From NCBI GenBank assembly GCA_017380995.1, contig JAFOCY010000230.1:1-6611 (forward strand): DNA of 6,611 nt, given 5' to 3'. Numbering within the stretch: position 1 is the stretch's first letter; every line of letters begins with the position of its first letter. Below, in pieces: positions 1 through 6,410 of this stretch. The notes below the pieces were generated by a model. The model was not told the origin of the DNA and ran no database searches. It saw only the letters and a program-made list of their open reading frames with translations. Made by a program: the position numbers and the translations under genes. Origin of the DNA: Oscillibacter sp. (GTDB taxonomy: Bacteria; Bacillota; Clostridia; Oscillospirales; Oscillospiraceae).

Positions 1-102
1 CGCCGTTTTGCGCACCACGGCCAGCTGGCTTTCGGCGCTGCCGTCGCTTTCCTTGGTCTGCAGGGCATTGCCCCCCAGGGCGATGACAAGTTTTTCGTGC
101 AT
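1..102 (-). CDS. arcC: Carbamate kinase, N-terminal part (cut by window edge)
   Basis: Only the first 34 codons are in the window. The protein begins MHEKLVIALGGNALQ, the start of an amino-acid-kinase fold whose V-x-ALGGNAL strand and glycine loop is characteristic of carbamate kinase. That enzyme reversibly converts carbamoyl phosphate plus ADP to carbamate plus ATP, and serves arginine deiminase, agmatine or purine/allantoin fermentation in the cytoplasm. The ATG at 102-100 follows a GGAG (110-113) with a 7-base spacer, which fixes the start. The gene lies downstream of a strong terminator and so is probably not part of the efflux operon. Its ribosome binding site partly overlaps a hairpin (113-152). 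The pathway cannot be told because its other genes lie outside the window. Other amino-acid kinases (aspartate, glutamate 5-kinase, UMP kinase) have related first strands, but the exact ALGGNAL form favours carbamate kinase. Confidence 0.85.
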   Translation of the reverse strand, partial: MHEKLVIALGGNALQTKESDGSAESQLAVVRKTA

Positions 103-112
103 AGGAATTCTC

Positions 113-152
113 CTTTTCCGTTTTGGGATAGGGTTCCCCAAATGCGGAAAAG
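113..152 (-). promoter_or_regulatory. Leader hairpin overlapping the arcC ribosome binding site
   Basis: Read on the minus strand, CTTTTCCG (152-145) can pair with CGGAAAAG (120-113). Inside it, TTTGGG (142-137) pairs with CCCAAA (127-122), leaving a 9-base loop and a small 2x1 internal loop. The 3' arm contains the AAAAG part of the AAAAGGAG ribosome binding site (117-110) of arcC. The structure could therefore modulate arcC translation, or the dyad could be a protein-binding site in DNA. The complementarity is directly visible; a function is inference. It has no U tract on either strand, so it is not a terminator. Confidence 0.4.
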
Positions 153-165
153 TATCCGCCCGCGC

Positions 166-195
166 AAAAAGGACGCGCCTTTCGGCGCGTCCTTT
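166..195 (-). terminator. Intrinsic terminator of the efflux operon
   Basis: On the minus strand GGACGCGCC (192-184), a GAAA tetraloop and GGCGCGTCC (179-171) form a perfect 9-bp GC-rich stem. It can extend by three A-T pairs and is followed by TTTTT (170-166). The stem starts four bases after the stop codon of the RND gene. It separates the efflux operon from arcC. Confidence 0.93.
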
Positions 196-199
196 CCAT

Positions 200-3100
200 T
201 TAAGTTTCGGCGGTCTTCTTCCGGCCAAAGAGTCTGCGGAAGAACTTGGGAATATCGTCAATGACGGAATAGAACACCGGGGTGAATACCAGCGTCACCA
301 GGGTGGAGACGATCATGCCGCCCATCATGGCGATGCCCATGTCGCTCATCATCTCGTTGGACTCGCCGATGCCAAAGGCCAGGGGCACCATGGCAAGGAC
401 AGTGGTGATGGTGGTCATCATCACGGGCCGGATGCGCAGGGGGCAGGCCTTGAGGATGGCGGTCTCACGGTCCTCGCCCCGGTCACGGCGGATCTTGATG
501 TACTCCACCAGGATGATGGAGTTGTTGACCACGGTACCCGCCAGCATAATCAGGGCCACCAGCGCCAAAAGGGACAGATCATGGCCCGTCAGGGGCAGCG
601 AGGCAAGAGCGCCGGAGAAGGCCACGGGAATGATCATCATGACGATGACCGGCATCAGGAAGGACTCAAACTGGGCCGCCAGCACAAAGTACACAAGGCC
701 CAGGGCCACGATCAATGCCAGCAGCAGGTCCTCCACGCTTTCCATCATGTCCTCATAGGCGCCGGCAGTCTCGGCCTCGTAGCCCTCGGGCAGGGGATAC
801 TCCTTCAGGATCTGCTGGACGGCGGCGGTCATGGCGGCGGTATCGCCGCTGAGGGTGGAGCCGGAGACGGTGACACGGCGGGCCTGTTCCACACGGGTGA
901 TGGTCTGGGGGGTCTGGACCTGCTCCACATGTGCAACGGCGGAAAGAGGCACATAGGTCCCCATGGGGGTGGGCACCATCAAGGACTTCAAAGCGTCCAT
1001 GCTCTTGGCGGCGGAGCCATCGCCCCGGACCACAACGTCGATGATCTGGTTATCGATCATGACGGTGGTGGCGGTGGAGCCGGTGAGCTCGGAGCGGACG
1101 GCGGCGCCCACCTGGGCGGCCGTCAGGCCATAGCCGGCGGCGGCCTCCCGCTTCATGGTGACCTTCACCTCAGGCACCTGAACGGCCACGGAGGAGCTGA
1201 CCTCCACAGCGTCCGGCAGAGCGGAGATCTCCTGCACCAGGTCCTCGGCGATCATCTCCAACGTGTTGTAGTCATCGCCGGTGATGTTGATACCGATATC
1301 GCTGCCGCCCATCATGGCGCCCATATCCATGGAGCTGACGGTGATCTCGCAGCCGGCAATGTCCTGGAGCCGCTCGCGGACCTCCGCAGCCACCTGCGTA
1401 GAGGTCTTGGAACGCTCATCCCGGCCCACCAGGTTCACGGAGACGGAGGCCGTCTCGGCGGAGGCGGTGTAGTAAAGGTCCCGGAACTCCGGGGTCTGGG
1501 TCTGGATGATGGCGCAGACCTCATCGGCGATGGCGGCCGTCTCCTCCACTTCGGACCCGGGCGGGGTGGAAATGGTGACGGAGACGATACCCATATCCAT
1601 ATCGGGCAGGAGCACCATCTTACTGTTCACGCACAGCATGGCAAAGGCCGCCACCAGGGCGATGGACACCGCCATGCCGGTTTTGAGATGGTGGACAAAG
1701 TAGTCCAGGAGCTTCAAATAGGCGTTGTAGAGCTTTTTGATCCCCTTGCCGAAGAAGGCACTCACTGCGTTGGGCTTGCGCTCGGCGCGGCGCAGGTTTT
1801 GTTTGCGGACCTTTTCGGGGTCCAGCATCATGTAGCAAAGGACGGGCACCAGCGTCAGCGCAATGAACATGGATCCCAGGATCAAAAAGGCGATGGTCAA
1901 ACAGAAATCATCAAAGAGCATACCCGCCATGCCGCCGGTAAGGCCCAAAGGCAGGAAGACGGCAACGGTTGTGAGGGCGGAGGCGACTACGGAGGTGGTG
2001 ACCTCCTTCGTTCCCTCCACGCAGCTTTCCATCCGGTCATAGCCCTCGGAGGCGTAGCGGTAGATATTCTCCAGCACCACGATGGAGCTGTCCACGATCA
2101 TGCCAACGCCCATGGCGATGCCGCCCAGGCTCATCAGGTTCATGGTCAGGTCAAAGACGTTCATCAGGATGAACACCGCCAGGATGCAAACGGGCATGGA
2201 GATGGCAATGGTCACCGTGGGGCCCCAGCGGCGCAGGAACAGCAGCACCACGATGGCCGCCAGAATCACACCCAGGAAGATGTTCTGCAGCGTGGCAGTC
2301 ACCACCATGTTGATATAATCGGAGGCCAGGTAGGGCGCGCTCCAGCGCAGGGAGGGATGGTCCTCCTCCAGCTCCTTCATGGTCTTTGCCACGGCCTCCG
2401 CCGCGCCCACCTCGTTGGCGCCGGACTGCTTGGAGACCTGGAGGATGACACAGGAGGTGCCGTCCACCTTGGCACTGTCTCCAGACGCCAGGGCCTCCAT
2501 GGTGACATTGGCCACCTCTCCCAGGCGGACAAGGCCGCCGGTGGGCAGGGCGATGAGCATATCGGAAACATCCCGCAGGCTCTGGAACTTGGCATCGGTG
2601 GAGACGGTGAGGGTCTTGGAGCCGTTTTGGATATCACCGCCGGGATAGAGCAGGTTCTCCGCCATCAGGAACTGGGAGATGTAGTCCTTGGAAAGGCCGT
2701 AGCCGCTGGCGCGGGCGGCGTCCACCTCCACAGCGATCTGCTGGGAAACGCCGCCGCTGATGGTGACCTGGGCGATGCCGTTGATACGCTCCAGGGCGGG
2801 GGCCACGGTCTCCTCTGCCAGGTACTGCAGCTGGCTGAGATCCTCACCGATGAGGGCCACCATGGCGGTGGGCATCAGGTCGGAGAGGTTCATATTCACG
2901 ATCACGGGGTCCAGCGCACCCTCCGGCAGGGACAGCGCGTCAAACTTTTCCCGCAGCTTCATAGCCGCCATATCCAGGTCCGTGCCGTCGGCATAGGTGA
3001 TCTGGAGCTGGCTGACGCCGTTGGAGGAGGAAGAGCTGACGCTCTCCACGCCGGCAACAGACATCACTGCCGTCTCCAGGGGGCGGGTCAAAAGCTCCTC

Positions 3101-3283
3101 CACGTCGCTGGGGGTGGCGCCGTTATAATAGCTGTACACAACAGCCATAGGCGCCTCCATGTCCGGCAGAAGGGCCATCTGGAGCTGGGTGGTGAACACC
3201 GCGCCGAACACGGCGATCATGATGACCGCCAAAATGGTGGTCACCTTATGCTTGATACAGAATTTGGCGCTGCTCATGGTCAT
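200..3283 (-). CDS. RND-family efflux transporter (AcrB/SwrC-like)
   Basis: A full-length inner/cytoplasmic-membrane RND pump of 1027 residues, the usual size for the drug/amphiphile branch. The expected layout is present. TM1 is at about 14-31, followed by a large extracytoplasmic loop (32-332) and TM2-TM6 (333-484). TM7 is at about 537-554, followed by a second large loop (556-850) and TM8-TM12 (852-1005). The two halves show the internal duplication typical of RND proteins (LLPDMEAPM at 38-46, LLPDMDMGI at 558-566). TM4 carries GMIVDSSIVVLENIYR (394-409), the proton-relay region, with Asp398 equivalent to AcrB Asp407. The AcrB Asp408 position is Ser399, and the AcrB Lys940 position appears to be Asn920 in VVNNSIILVEY. 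The family exports drugs, detergents or lipopeptides using the proton motive force; the substrate here is unknown. The gene overlaps the adaptor gene by ATGA. A second in-frame ATG at 3277-3275 sits 9 bases from GGAGG (3291-3287), against 3 bases for the first, so it may be the true start. A terminator follows directly. Confidence 0.95.
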   Translation of the reverse strand: MTMSSAKFCIKHKVTTILAVIMIAVFGAVFTTQLQMALLPDMEAPMAVVYSYYNGATPSDVEELLTRPLETAVMSVAGVESVSSSSSNGVSQLQITYADGTDLDMAAMKLREKFDALSLPEGALDPVIVNMNLSDLMPTAMVALIGEDLSQLQYLAEETVAPALERINGIAQVTISGGVSQQIAVEVDAARASGYGLSKDYISQFLMAENLLYPGGDIQNGSKTLTVSTDAKFQSLRDVSDMLIALPTGGLVRLGEVANVTMEALASGDSAKVDGTSCVILQVSKQSGANEVGAAEAVAKTMKELEEDHPSLRWSAPYLASDYINMVVTATLQNIFLGVILAAIVVLLFLRRWGPTVTIAISMPVCILAVFILMNVFDLTMNLMSLGGIAMGVGMIVDSSIVVLENIYRYASEGYDRMESCVEGTKEVTTSVVASALTTVAVFLPLGLTGGMAGMLFDDFCLTIAFLILGSMFIALTLVPVLCYMMLDPEKVRKQNLRRAERKPNAVSAFFGKGIKKLYNAYLKLLDYFVHHLKTGMAVSIALVAAFAMLCVNSKMVLLPDMDMGIVSVTISTPPGSEVEETAAIADEVCAIIQTQTPEFRDLYYTASAETASVSVNLVGRDERSKTSTQVAAEVRERLQDIAGCEITVSSMDMGAMMGGSDIGINITGDDYNTLEMIAEDLVQEISALPDAVEVSSSVAVQVPEVKVTMKREAAAGYGLTAAQVGAAVRSELTGSTATTVMIDNQIIDVVVRGDGSAAKSMDALKSLMVPTPMGTYVPLSAVAHVEQVQTPQTITRVEQARRVTVSGSTLSGDTAAMTAAVQQILKEYPLPEGYEAETAGAYEDMMESVEDLLLALIVALGLVYFVLAAQFESFLMPVIVMMIIPVAFSGALASLPLTGHDLSLLALVALIMLAGTVVNNSIILVEYIKIRRDRGEDRETAILKACPLRIRPVMMTTITTVLAMVPLAFGIGESNEMMSDMGIAMMGGMIVSTLVTLVFTPVFYSVIDDIPKFFRRLFGRKKTAET

Positions 3284-4440
3284 TCCCCTCCAACCACACG
3301 CACAGCGCTGCCGTCCACCAGGTAGGCCTGGCCCACGGTGACAAGGCTCTCGCCGGCGGAAAGGCCGCTGAGGACCTCGGTGACACCGGCACCGGTAAGG
3401 CCCGTCTCAATGGGGCAGCGGCGGGCGGTGCCGTTTTCCGCCACGAAGACATACTGGCCGTCGGTGCCGGTCAAAATGGCCTCGGTGGGGATGACGATGG
3501 TGTTTTCGCTGACATTGGTGTGGAAGGTGACCTCGGCGGAAGCGCCGGAGGTCAGGCCCGTGACCTCTGCGGGAACAGTGAGGGTCACGGTGTAGAGCTG
3601 GGTCTGGTAGTTGGCGGTGCGGTCCACAGAGCGGATCACGGCAGTAAAGGTCTTATCCGCAGAGGAGACATAGACGGTGGCCTCGTCCCCGCTCTTGAGC
3701 TGGGGCACCAGGGCCTCGGAGACCTGGGTGGTGATCTTCATCTGCTCCGCTCCGGTGATGACGGCAACGGGCATGGAAGCGGAGGCAAAGCCGCCCTCAT
3801 AGACATTGAGGGAAGCCAGGGTGCCGCTGATGGGGGCGATGATGTTGCCGCTTGCGTCCACGTTGTCCATCACGGGGGCCAGCTGCTCCAGGCCGCTCTT
3901 GGCGCTCTGGATGGCGGACTCCAGCTGGGCAAGGGCGGAGTTCATACCCGCCACGGCGCTCTCATAGCTGATCTGGGCCTGGTCCACCTCCAGCTGGGAG
4001 GCGGCGCCGATATCAAAAAGGGCCTGGGTGTTGGCCACATTGTCCTCGGCCAGCTTCACCTGTTTGGAAAGAATGGACTTCTGGTCGTTATAACCCTGGA
4101 CGGCGCTGTCATAGCCGATCCTGGCGGCGTTATAATTGGCGATGATGGCCCCCAGGTCCAGCGCGGCGATCTTCTCGCCCTTTTCCACGGTGTCACCGGC
4201 GTTTTTATAAACGGCGGTGCACTTGGCGGCGGAGCCCACCATAATGGTCTCCTCGTTTTCGGCGCTGAGCTTGCCCACCACCGTATTTTCCGTGGCGATG
4301 GTATCGGCGGTGACCTCCACCACCTGCACGGCGACACCGGCGGTCTCCTGCTCCTCCGGGGCGGTCTCCTGCTGGGCACAGCCGGCCAGGCTCATGGTCA
4401 TGGCCATGGCCAGCGTAAAAGCGGTCAGTTTCTTCTTCAT
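3280..4440 (-). CDS. Membrane-fusion (adaptor) lipoprotein of the RND pump
   Basis: A 386-residue periplasmic-adaptor/HlyD-AcrA-type protein. It begins with a lipoprotein signal: KKK, a hydrophobic stretch and the lipobox LAGC, with Cys21 as the predicted lipidated residue. It would thus be anchored to the outer face of the cytoplasmic membrane. Domains follow the family order: first half of the lipoyl domain at about 64-97 (GDTVEKGEKIAALDLG), a long alpha-hairpin at about 98-190, and the second lipoyl half at about 197-230 (IIAPISGTLASLNVYEGG). A beta-barrel at about 231-310 and a membrane-proximal domain at 311-386 (VIPTEAILTGTDGQYVFV) complete it. At the hairpin tip, Leu141 and Ser148 match the L and S of the AcrA RLS motif that docks on TolC; the Arg position holds Asn137. 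The gene starts 11 bases after the TolC-like gene, with AAAGGAGG (4453-4446) overlapping that gene's stop codon and a 5-base spacer. Its job is to bridge the pump and the TolC-like duct. Confidence 0.93.
   Translation of the reverse strand: MKKKLTAFTLAMAMTMSLAGCAQQETAPEEQETAGVAVQVVEVTADTIATENTVVGKLSAENEETIMVGSAAKCTAVYKNAGDTVEKGEKIAALDLGAIIANYNAARIGYDSAVQGYNDQKSILSKQVKLAEDNVANTQALFDIGAASQLEVDQAQISYESAVAGMNSALAQLESAIQSAKSGLEQLAPVMDNVDASGNIIAPISGTLASLNVYEGGFASASMPVAVITGAEQMKITTQVSEALVPQLKSGDEATVYVSSADKTFTAVIRSVDRTANYQTQLYTVTLTVPAEVTGLTSGASAEVTFHTNVSENTIVIPTEAILTGTDGQYVFVAENGTARRCPIETGLTGAGVTEVLSGLSAGESLVTVGQAYLVDGSAVRVVGGE
3285..3291 (-). promoter_or_regulatory. Ribosome binding site of the RND gene, inside the adaptor gene
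   Basis: GGAGGGG lies within the last codons of the adaptor gene. Measured from GGAGG, it stands 3 bases from the ATG at 3283 and 9 bases from the in-frame ATG at 3277. The second spacing is nearer to normal, so translation may begin at MSSAKFC rather than MTMSSAKFC. The overlap with the preceding stop codon suggests translational coupling. Confidence 0.6.
3940..3966 (-). repeat. Second copy of an intragenic direct repeat in the adaptor gene
   Basis: Encodes YESAVAGMN (residues 159-167) in the second helix of the alpha-hairpin. It matches 20 of 27 bases of the copy at 4087-4113, which encodes YDSAVQGYN. This suggests a small internal duplication or convergent helix composition within the coiled coil. 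Confidence 0.4.
4087..4113 (-). repeat. First copy of an intragenic direct repeat in the adaptor gene
   Basis: Encodes YDSAVQGYN (residues 110-118) in the first helix of the adaptor's alpha-hairpin. Its partner is at 3940-3966, 49 codons later. The shared residues are Y, S, A, V, G and N at equivalent places, with D/E also conserved in charge. Confidence 0.4.
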
Positions 4441-4451
4441 GGGGTCCTCCT

Positions 4452-5735
4452 TTAATTCAGGATGCCGTGGCCCGCGGCCCAGCAGTATGTATTGTAAGCG
4501 GCAAAGAGGTCGTTGGCGGCGTTTTCCACCGTCTCCCGGGCAGAGGCCAGCTCATCCTCGGCAGTGAGGAGGGCATTGTGGGAGATGGTGCCCTGCTCGT
4601 ACCGGAGGCGCGCGGCGGCGCAGCTTTCCTCCTGACACTGGAGGGAGACCTTCGCCGCCTCCAGGATCTGCCGGTGGTCCATAACCTGGAGGTAGAGGGT
4701 GCGGAAGGCCAGCTCCTTGGTCTGGAGGGTATCGTCATAGGTGCACTCCGCAGCATCCAGACTGTTTTCCGCGGCGCGGTATTCATAGGAGTCCTTATCG
4801 TAGGCCTTCTGGGCCTCCAGGAACTCTACATCCGCCTTGTCCATGGCCACCTCGGCGGCGTAGATATCGTAATTTTGCCGCTTGCAGACCTTCCAGTCCT
4901 CTTCCACGTTCATATCGTCGATCTGGGCCTGCGTCACCTCCGGGACAGCGCCCAGGGTGATCTCACCGGTGATCTTGGCCCCCAGGAACTGCTCCAGCTG
5001 GGATTTGTAAACTTCAATGTTCATCTGCAGGGTCTTCATGCCGCTGATGAGGCTGGTGCGGCCGGCCTTCACCTGGGCAAGCTGCAGCGCGGAGATCTGG
5101 CCCATCTGATAGCGCAGCTCCATCTCCTCCACGGTGCGGTTCAGGCTCTCCAGCTGGCGCTGCAGGGCGCCGTTCTGGGTCTCCATGGCCTTGATGGCCA
5201 GGAACATGGTCTCGCCACCCATCACCAATGCGTCCCGGGCCGCTTCCAGCTGGGCGGAGGCGGCAGAGCTCTCATCCTGGAGGACACCGTTTTTGATGGC
5301 CTTGAGCTGCTCTCGCAGCTCCTGGGCCTGGGTCTGGAGAGAGGCGATGGCAAACTGGGCGCCGATGGGCTCCAGCATTGCCGCCTGCTCCAGGGCCAGG
5401 ATCTGGTCCTCGATCATGGCAAGGCCACCCTGGAGCTGATCCTTGATGGCATCGTAATCCACCCCGTCCAGGGTATCGAGGGTAGCGTCCATCATGGCGA
5501 TCTTCAGGTTTTCCTTATACATCCGCCGCTCGATGTTCTCAAAGGACACAAAGCCCACCTCGTCGGGGACGTAGGCCTTCCGGTCCTCCCTGTCGTCAGG
5601 ACCGGCGGCGGAGTTTTCCACTTTCTCCGTTTTCTTTTGCGGCTGGGAGACCTTCTCCTCATCCGCCAAAGCCGGGGCTGCGCAGGCAAAGAGCATGGCC
5701 AGCAGGACCGCTGCGGCTAAGAATCGTTTCTTCAT
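4452..5735 (-). CDS. TolC-family-like secreted alpha-helical protein, apparently lacking the beta-barrel
   Basis: A 427-residue exported protein. Its N-terminus is a signal peptide (KKR, hydrophobic core, likely cleavage ALA-DEE after residue 24). A weaker lipobox-like LFAC at 15-18 is less convincing. A charged, probably disordered linker (25-57) follows. The rest is almost wholly alpha-helical and built of two repeats, as in TolC-type efflux ducts. Each repeat ends with the family signature: RYQMGQIS (208-215) then LQLAQVKAGRTSL, and RYEQGTIS (378-385) then NALLTAEDELASA. These G-x-I-S turns correspond to the TolC coiled-coil tips that meet the adaptor. In the second repeat only about 90 residues separate the NYD at 288-290 from RY at 378. 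I recall about 130 in E. coli TolC, so there is no space for the beta-hairpin that forms the outer-membrane barrel. The first repeat is longer (76 to 208) but is Q/L/A/E-rich and looks helical. ATG at 5735 has AAAGGAG in front, overlapping the repressor's stop codon. Its place in the operon supports a role as the outer component of the pump. Confidence 0.85.
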   Translation of the reverse strand: MKKRFLAAAVLLAMLFACAAPALADEEKVSQPQKKTEKVENSAAGPDDREDRKAYVPDEVGFVSFENIERRMYKENLKIAMMDATLDTLDGVDYDAIKDQLQGGLAMIEDQILALEQAAMLEPIGAQFAIASLQTQAQELREQLKAIKNGVLQDESSAASAQLEAARDALVMGGETMFLAIKAMETQNGALQRQLESLNRTVEEMELRYQMGQISALQLAQVKAGRTSLISGMKTLQMNIEVYKSQLEQFLGAKITGEITLGAVPEVTQAQIDDMNVEEDWKVCKRQNYDIYAAEVAMDKADVEFLEAQKAYDKDSYEYRAAENSLDAAECTYDDTLQTKELAFRTLYLQVMDHRQILEAAKVSLQCQEESCAAARLRYEQGTISHNALLTAEDELASARETVENAANDLFAAYNTYCWAAGHGILN

Positions 5736-5747
5736 AGCTTTCTCCTT

Positions 5748-6356
5748 TTATGCTGTTACACTGCCGCGGCGGATGATCTCCATGCGCAGCATCAGTTCTT
5801 TCCGGTATTCCTCCGTCCGCTCCGGGTGCAAAACGCTTTCCACCACCAGGGCGGCAAGGCTCATCAGGGCAAGACTCACTACCTGGGCCACAAATTCCTT
5901 CTCCGCGCTTCGAAAGGCGGTCAGGTCGATATCCGGCCAGATCCGCTCCAGCACCGGCCGGTCCACCCGGTCTCCCAGGAGCTTGGGTACATCCAGCCCC
6001 GGATTGATGCGCAAAAACTGCAAAAACCGGGCCAACACCGGGTCGGCATCCTCCCGCTGGTTCAAAAAGCGGTCAAAACAGGCAAGCTGCAGGGCGAAGA
6101 TATCTCCTCCCGTCTCCTTCAGGATGCTGTGATACCCGCTCATCAGGTAGCTCCAGCCCTCGTGCATCAGGTACTCCGTCAGTTCTTCCTTGTCCCGGAA
6201 ATACTGGTAAAAGCTGCCCCGGGCAATGTTGCAGCGGCGAACAATCTGGTTAATAGAGGCATCGGAAAAGCTGACGCGGGTAAATTCCTCCCAGGCCGCG
6301 TCCAAAAAGCGCTGCCTCTTTTCCTCCGGCAGGCGGAGGAAGGTCTCAGAACACAA
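5748..6356 (-). CDS. TetR-family transcriptional repressor, probable regulator of the efflux operon
   Basis: About 202 residues, the normal TetR-family size. The N-terminal helix-turn-helix is clear: EEKRQRFLDAAWEEFTRVSF, then SINQIVRRCNIARGSFYQYF with a recognition helix about NIARGSFYQYF, followed by RDKEEL. The C-terminal part is all-helical and variable and would bind an inducer and form the dimer. As first gene of the operon, 12 bases before the TolC-like gene, and with paired inverted repeats over its own transcription start, it should repress itself and the three pump genes until a ligand releases it. Start: a GTG at 6365-6363 lies directly inside the AGAGGAG Shine-Dalgarno with no spacer, whereas a TTG at 6356-6354 sits 8 bases from it. 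I therefore chose TTG; the longer form would add only three residues. The ligand is unknown. Confidence 0.92.
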   Translation of the reverse strand: MCSETFLRLPEEKRQRFLDAAWEEFTRVSFSDASINQIVRRCNIARGSFYQYFRDKEELTEYLMHEGWSYLMSGYHSILKETGGDIFALQLACFDRFLNQREDADPVLARFLQFLRINPGLDVPKLLGDRVDRPVLERIWPDIDLTAFRSAEKEFVAQVVSLALMSLAALVVESVLHPERTEEYRKELMLRMEIIRRGSVTA

Positions 6357-6364
6357 AGATGTCA

Positions 6365-6371
6365 CTCCTCT
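6365..6371 (-). promoter_or_regulatory. Ribosome binding site deciding the TTG start of the TetR gene
   Basis: AGAGGAG on the minus strand. The upstream GTG candidate shares its last G with this site and so cannot use it. The TTG at 6356 is 8 bases downstream, an ordinary spacing. Confidence 0.7.
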
Positions 6372-6378
6372 CGAAAAT

Positions 6379-6393
6379 ATGACAATTTGTCAT
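6379..6393. promoter_or_regulatory. Probable operator 1 for the TetR repressor
   Basis: ATGACAATTTGTCAT, a 15-base palindrome with perfect 7-base arms around one central base. It lies in the untranslated leader, roughly +11 to +25 from the predicted transcription start. Its 13-base core matches operator 2 at 11 of 13 positions. Short near-perfect palindromes beside the repressor's own gene are the usual TetR-family arrangement; that this TetR binds here is inference. Confidence 0.72.
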
Positions 6394-6395
6394 TG

Positions 6396-6408
6396 TGACA
6401 AGCTGTCA
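6396..6408. promoter_or_regulatory. Probable operator 2 for the TetR repressor
   Basis: TGACAAGCTGTCA, with 5-base arms TGACA/TGTCA and a 3-base centre. It is 16 bases centre-to-centre from operator 1 and covers the predicted transcription start just downstream of the -10 box. Bound repressor would block initiation. Confidence 0.72.
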
Positions 6409-6410
6409 TG

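Noticed and set aside
151..156. GATACT as a -10 box for arcC on the minus strand
   Set aside because: Only four of six matches, and the -35 position would fall inside the terminator stem with no resemblance to TTGACA.
8..3325. Plus-strand open frame of 1105 codons opposite the RND gene
   Set aside because: It runs through the terminator, the arcC start and the adaptor end. It is rich in G, H, D and Q with no recognisable domain, and mirrors the GC-biased third positions of the RND gene. A frame shadow.
3520..4455. Plus-strand open frame of 311 codons opposite the adaptor gene
   Set aside because: Gly/Asp/His/Leu-rich reverse image of a well-supported gene with lipobox and domains; no domain of its own.
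5678..5692. Lipobox-like LFAC in the TolC-like signal peptide
   Set aside because: Phe two residues before the Cys is unusual for a lipobox, and a good ALA-DEE type I cleavage site lies just after; kept only as an alternative.
4467..5720. Plus-strand open frame of 417 codons opposite the TolC-like gene
   Set aside because: Same codon-bias artefact; the minus-strand gene has signal peptide, ribosome binding site and family repeats.
5826..6398. Plus-strand open frame opposite the TetR gene
   Set aside because: The minus-strand frame has a clear helix-turn-helix; the plus frame has none and runs into the operator region.
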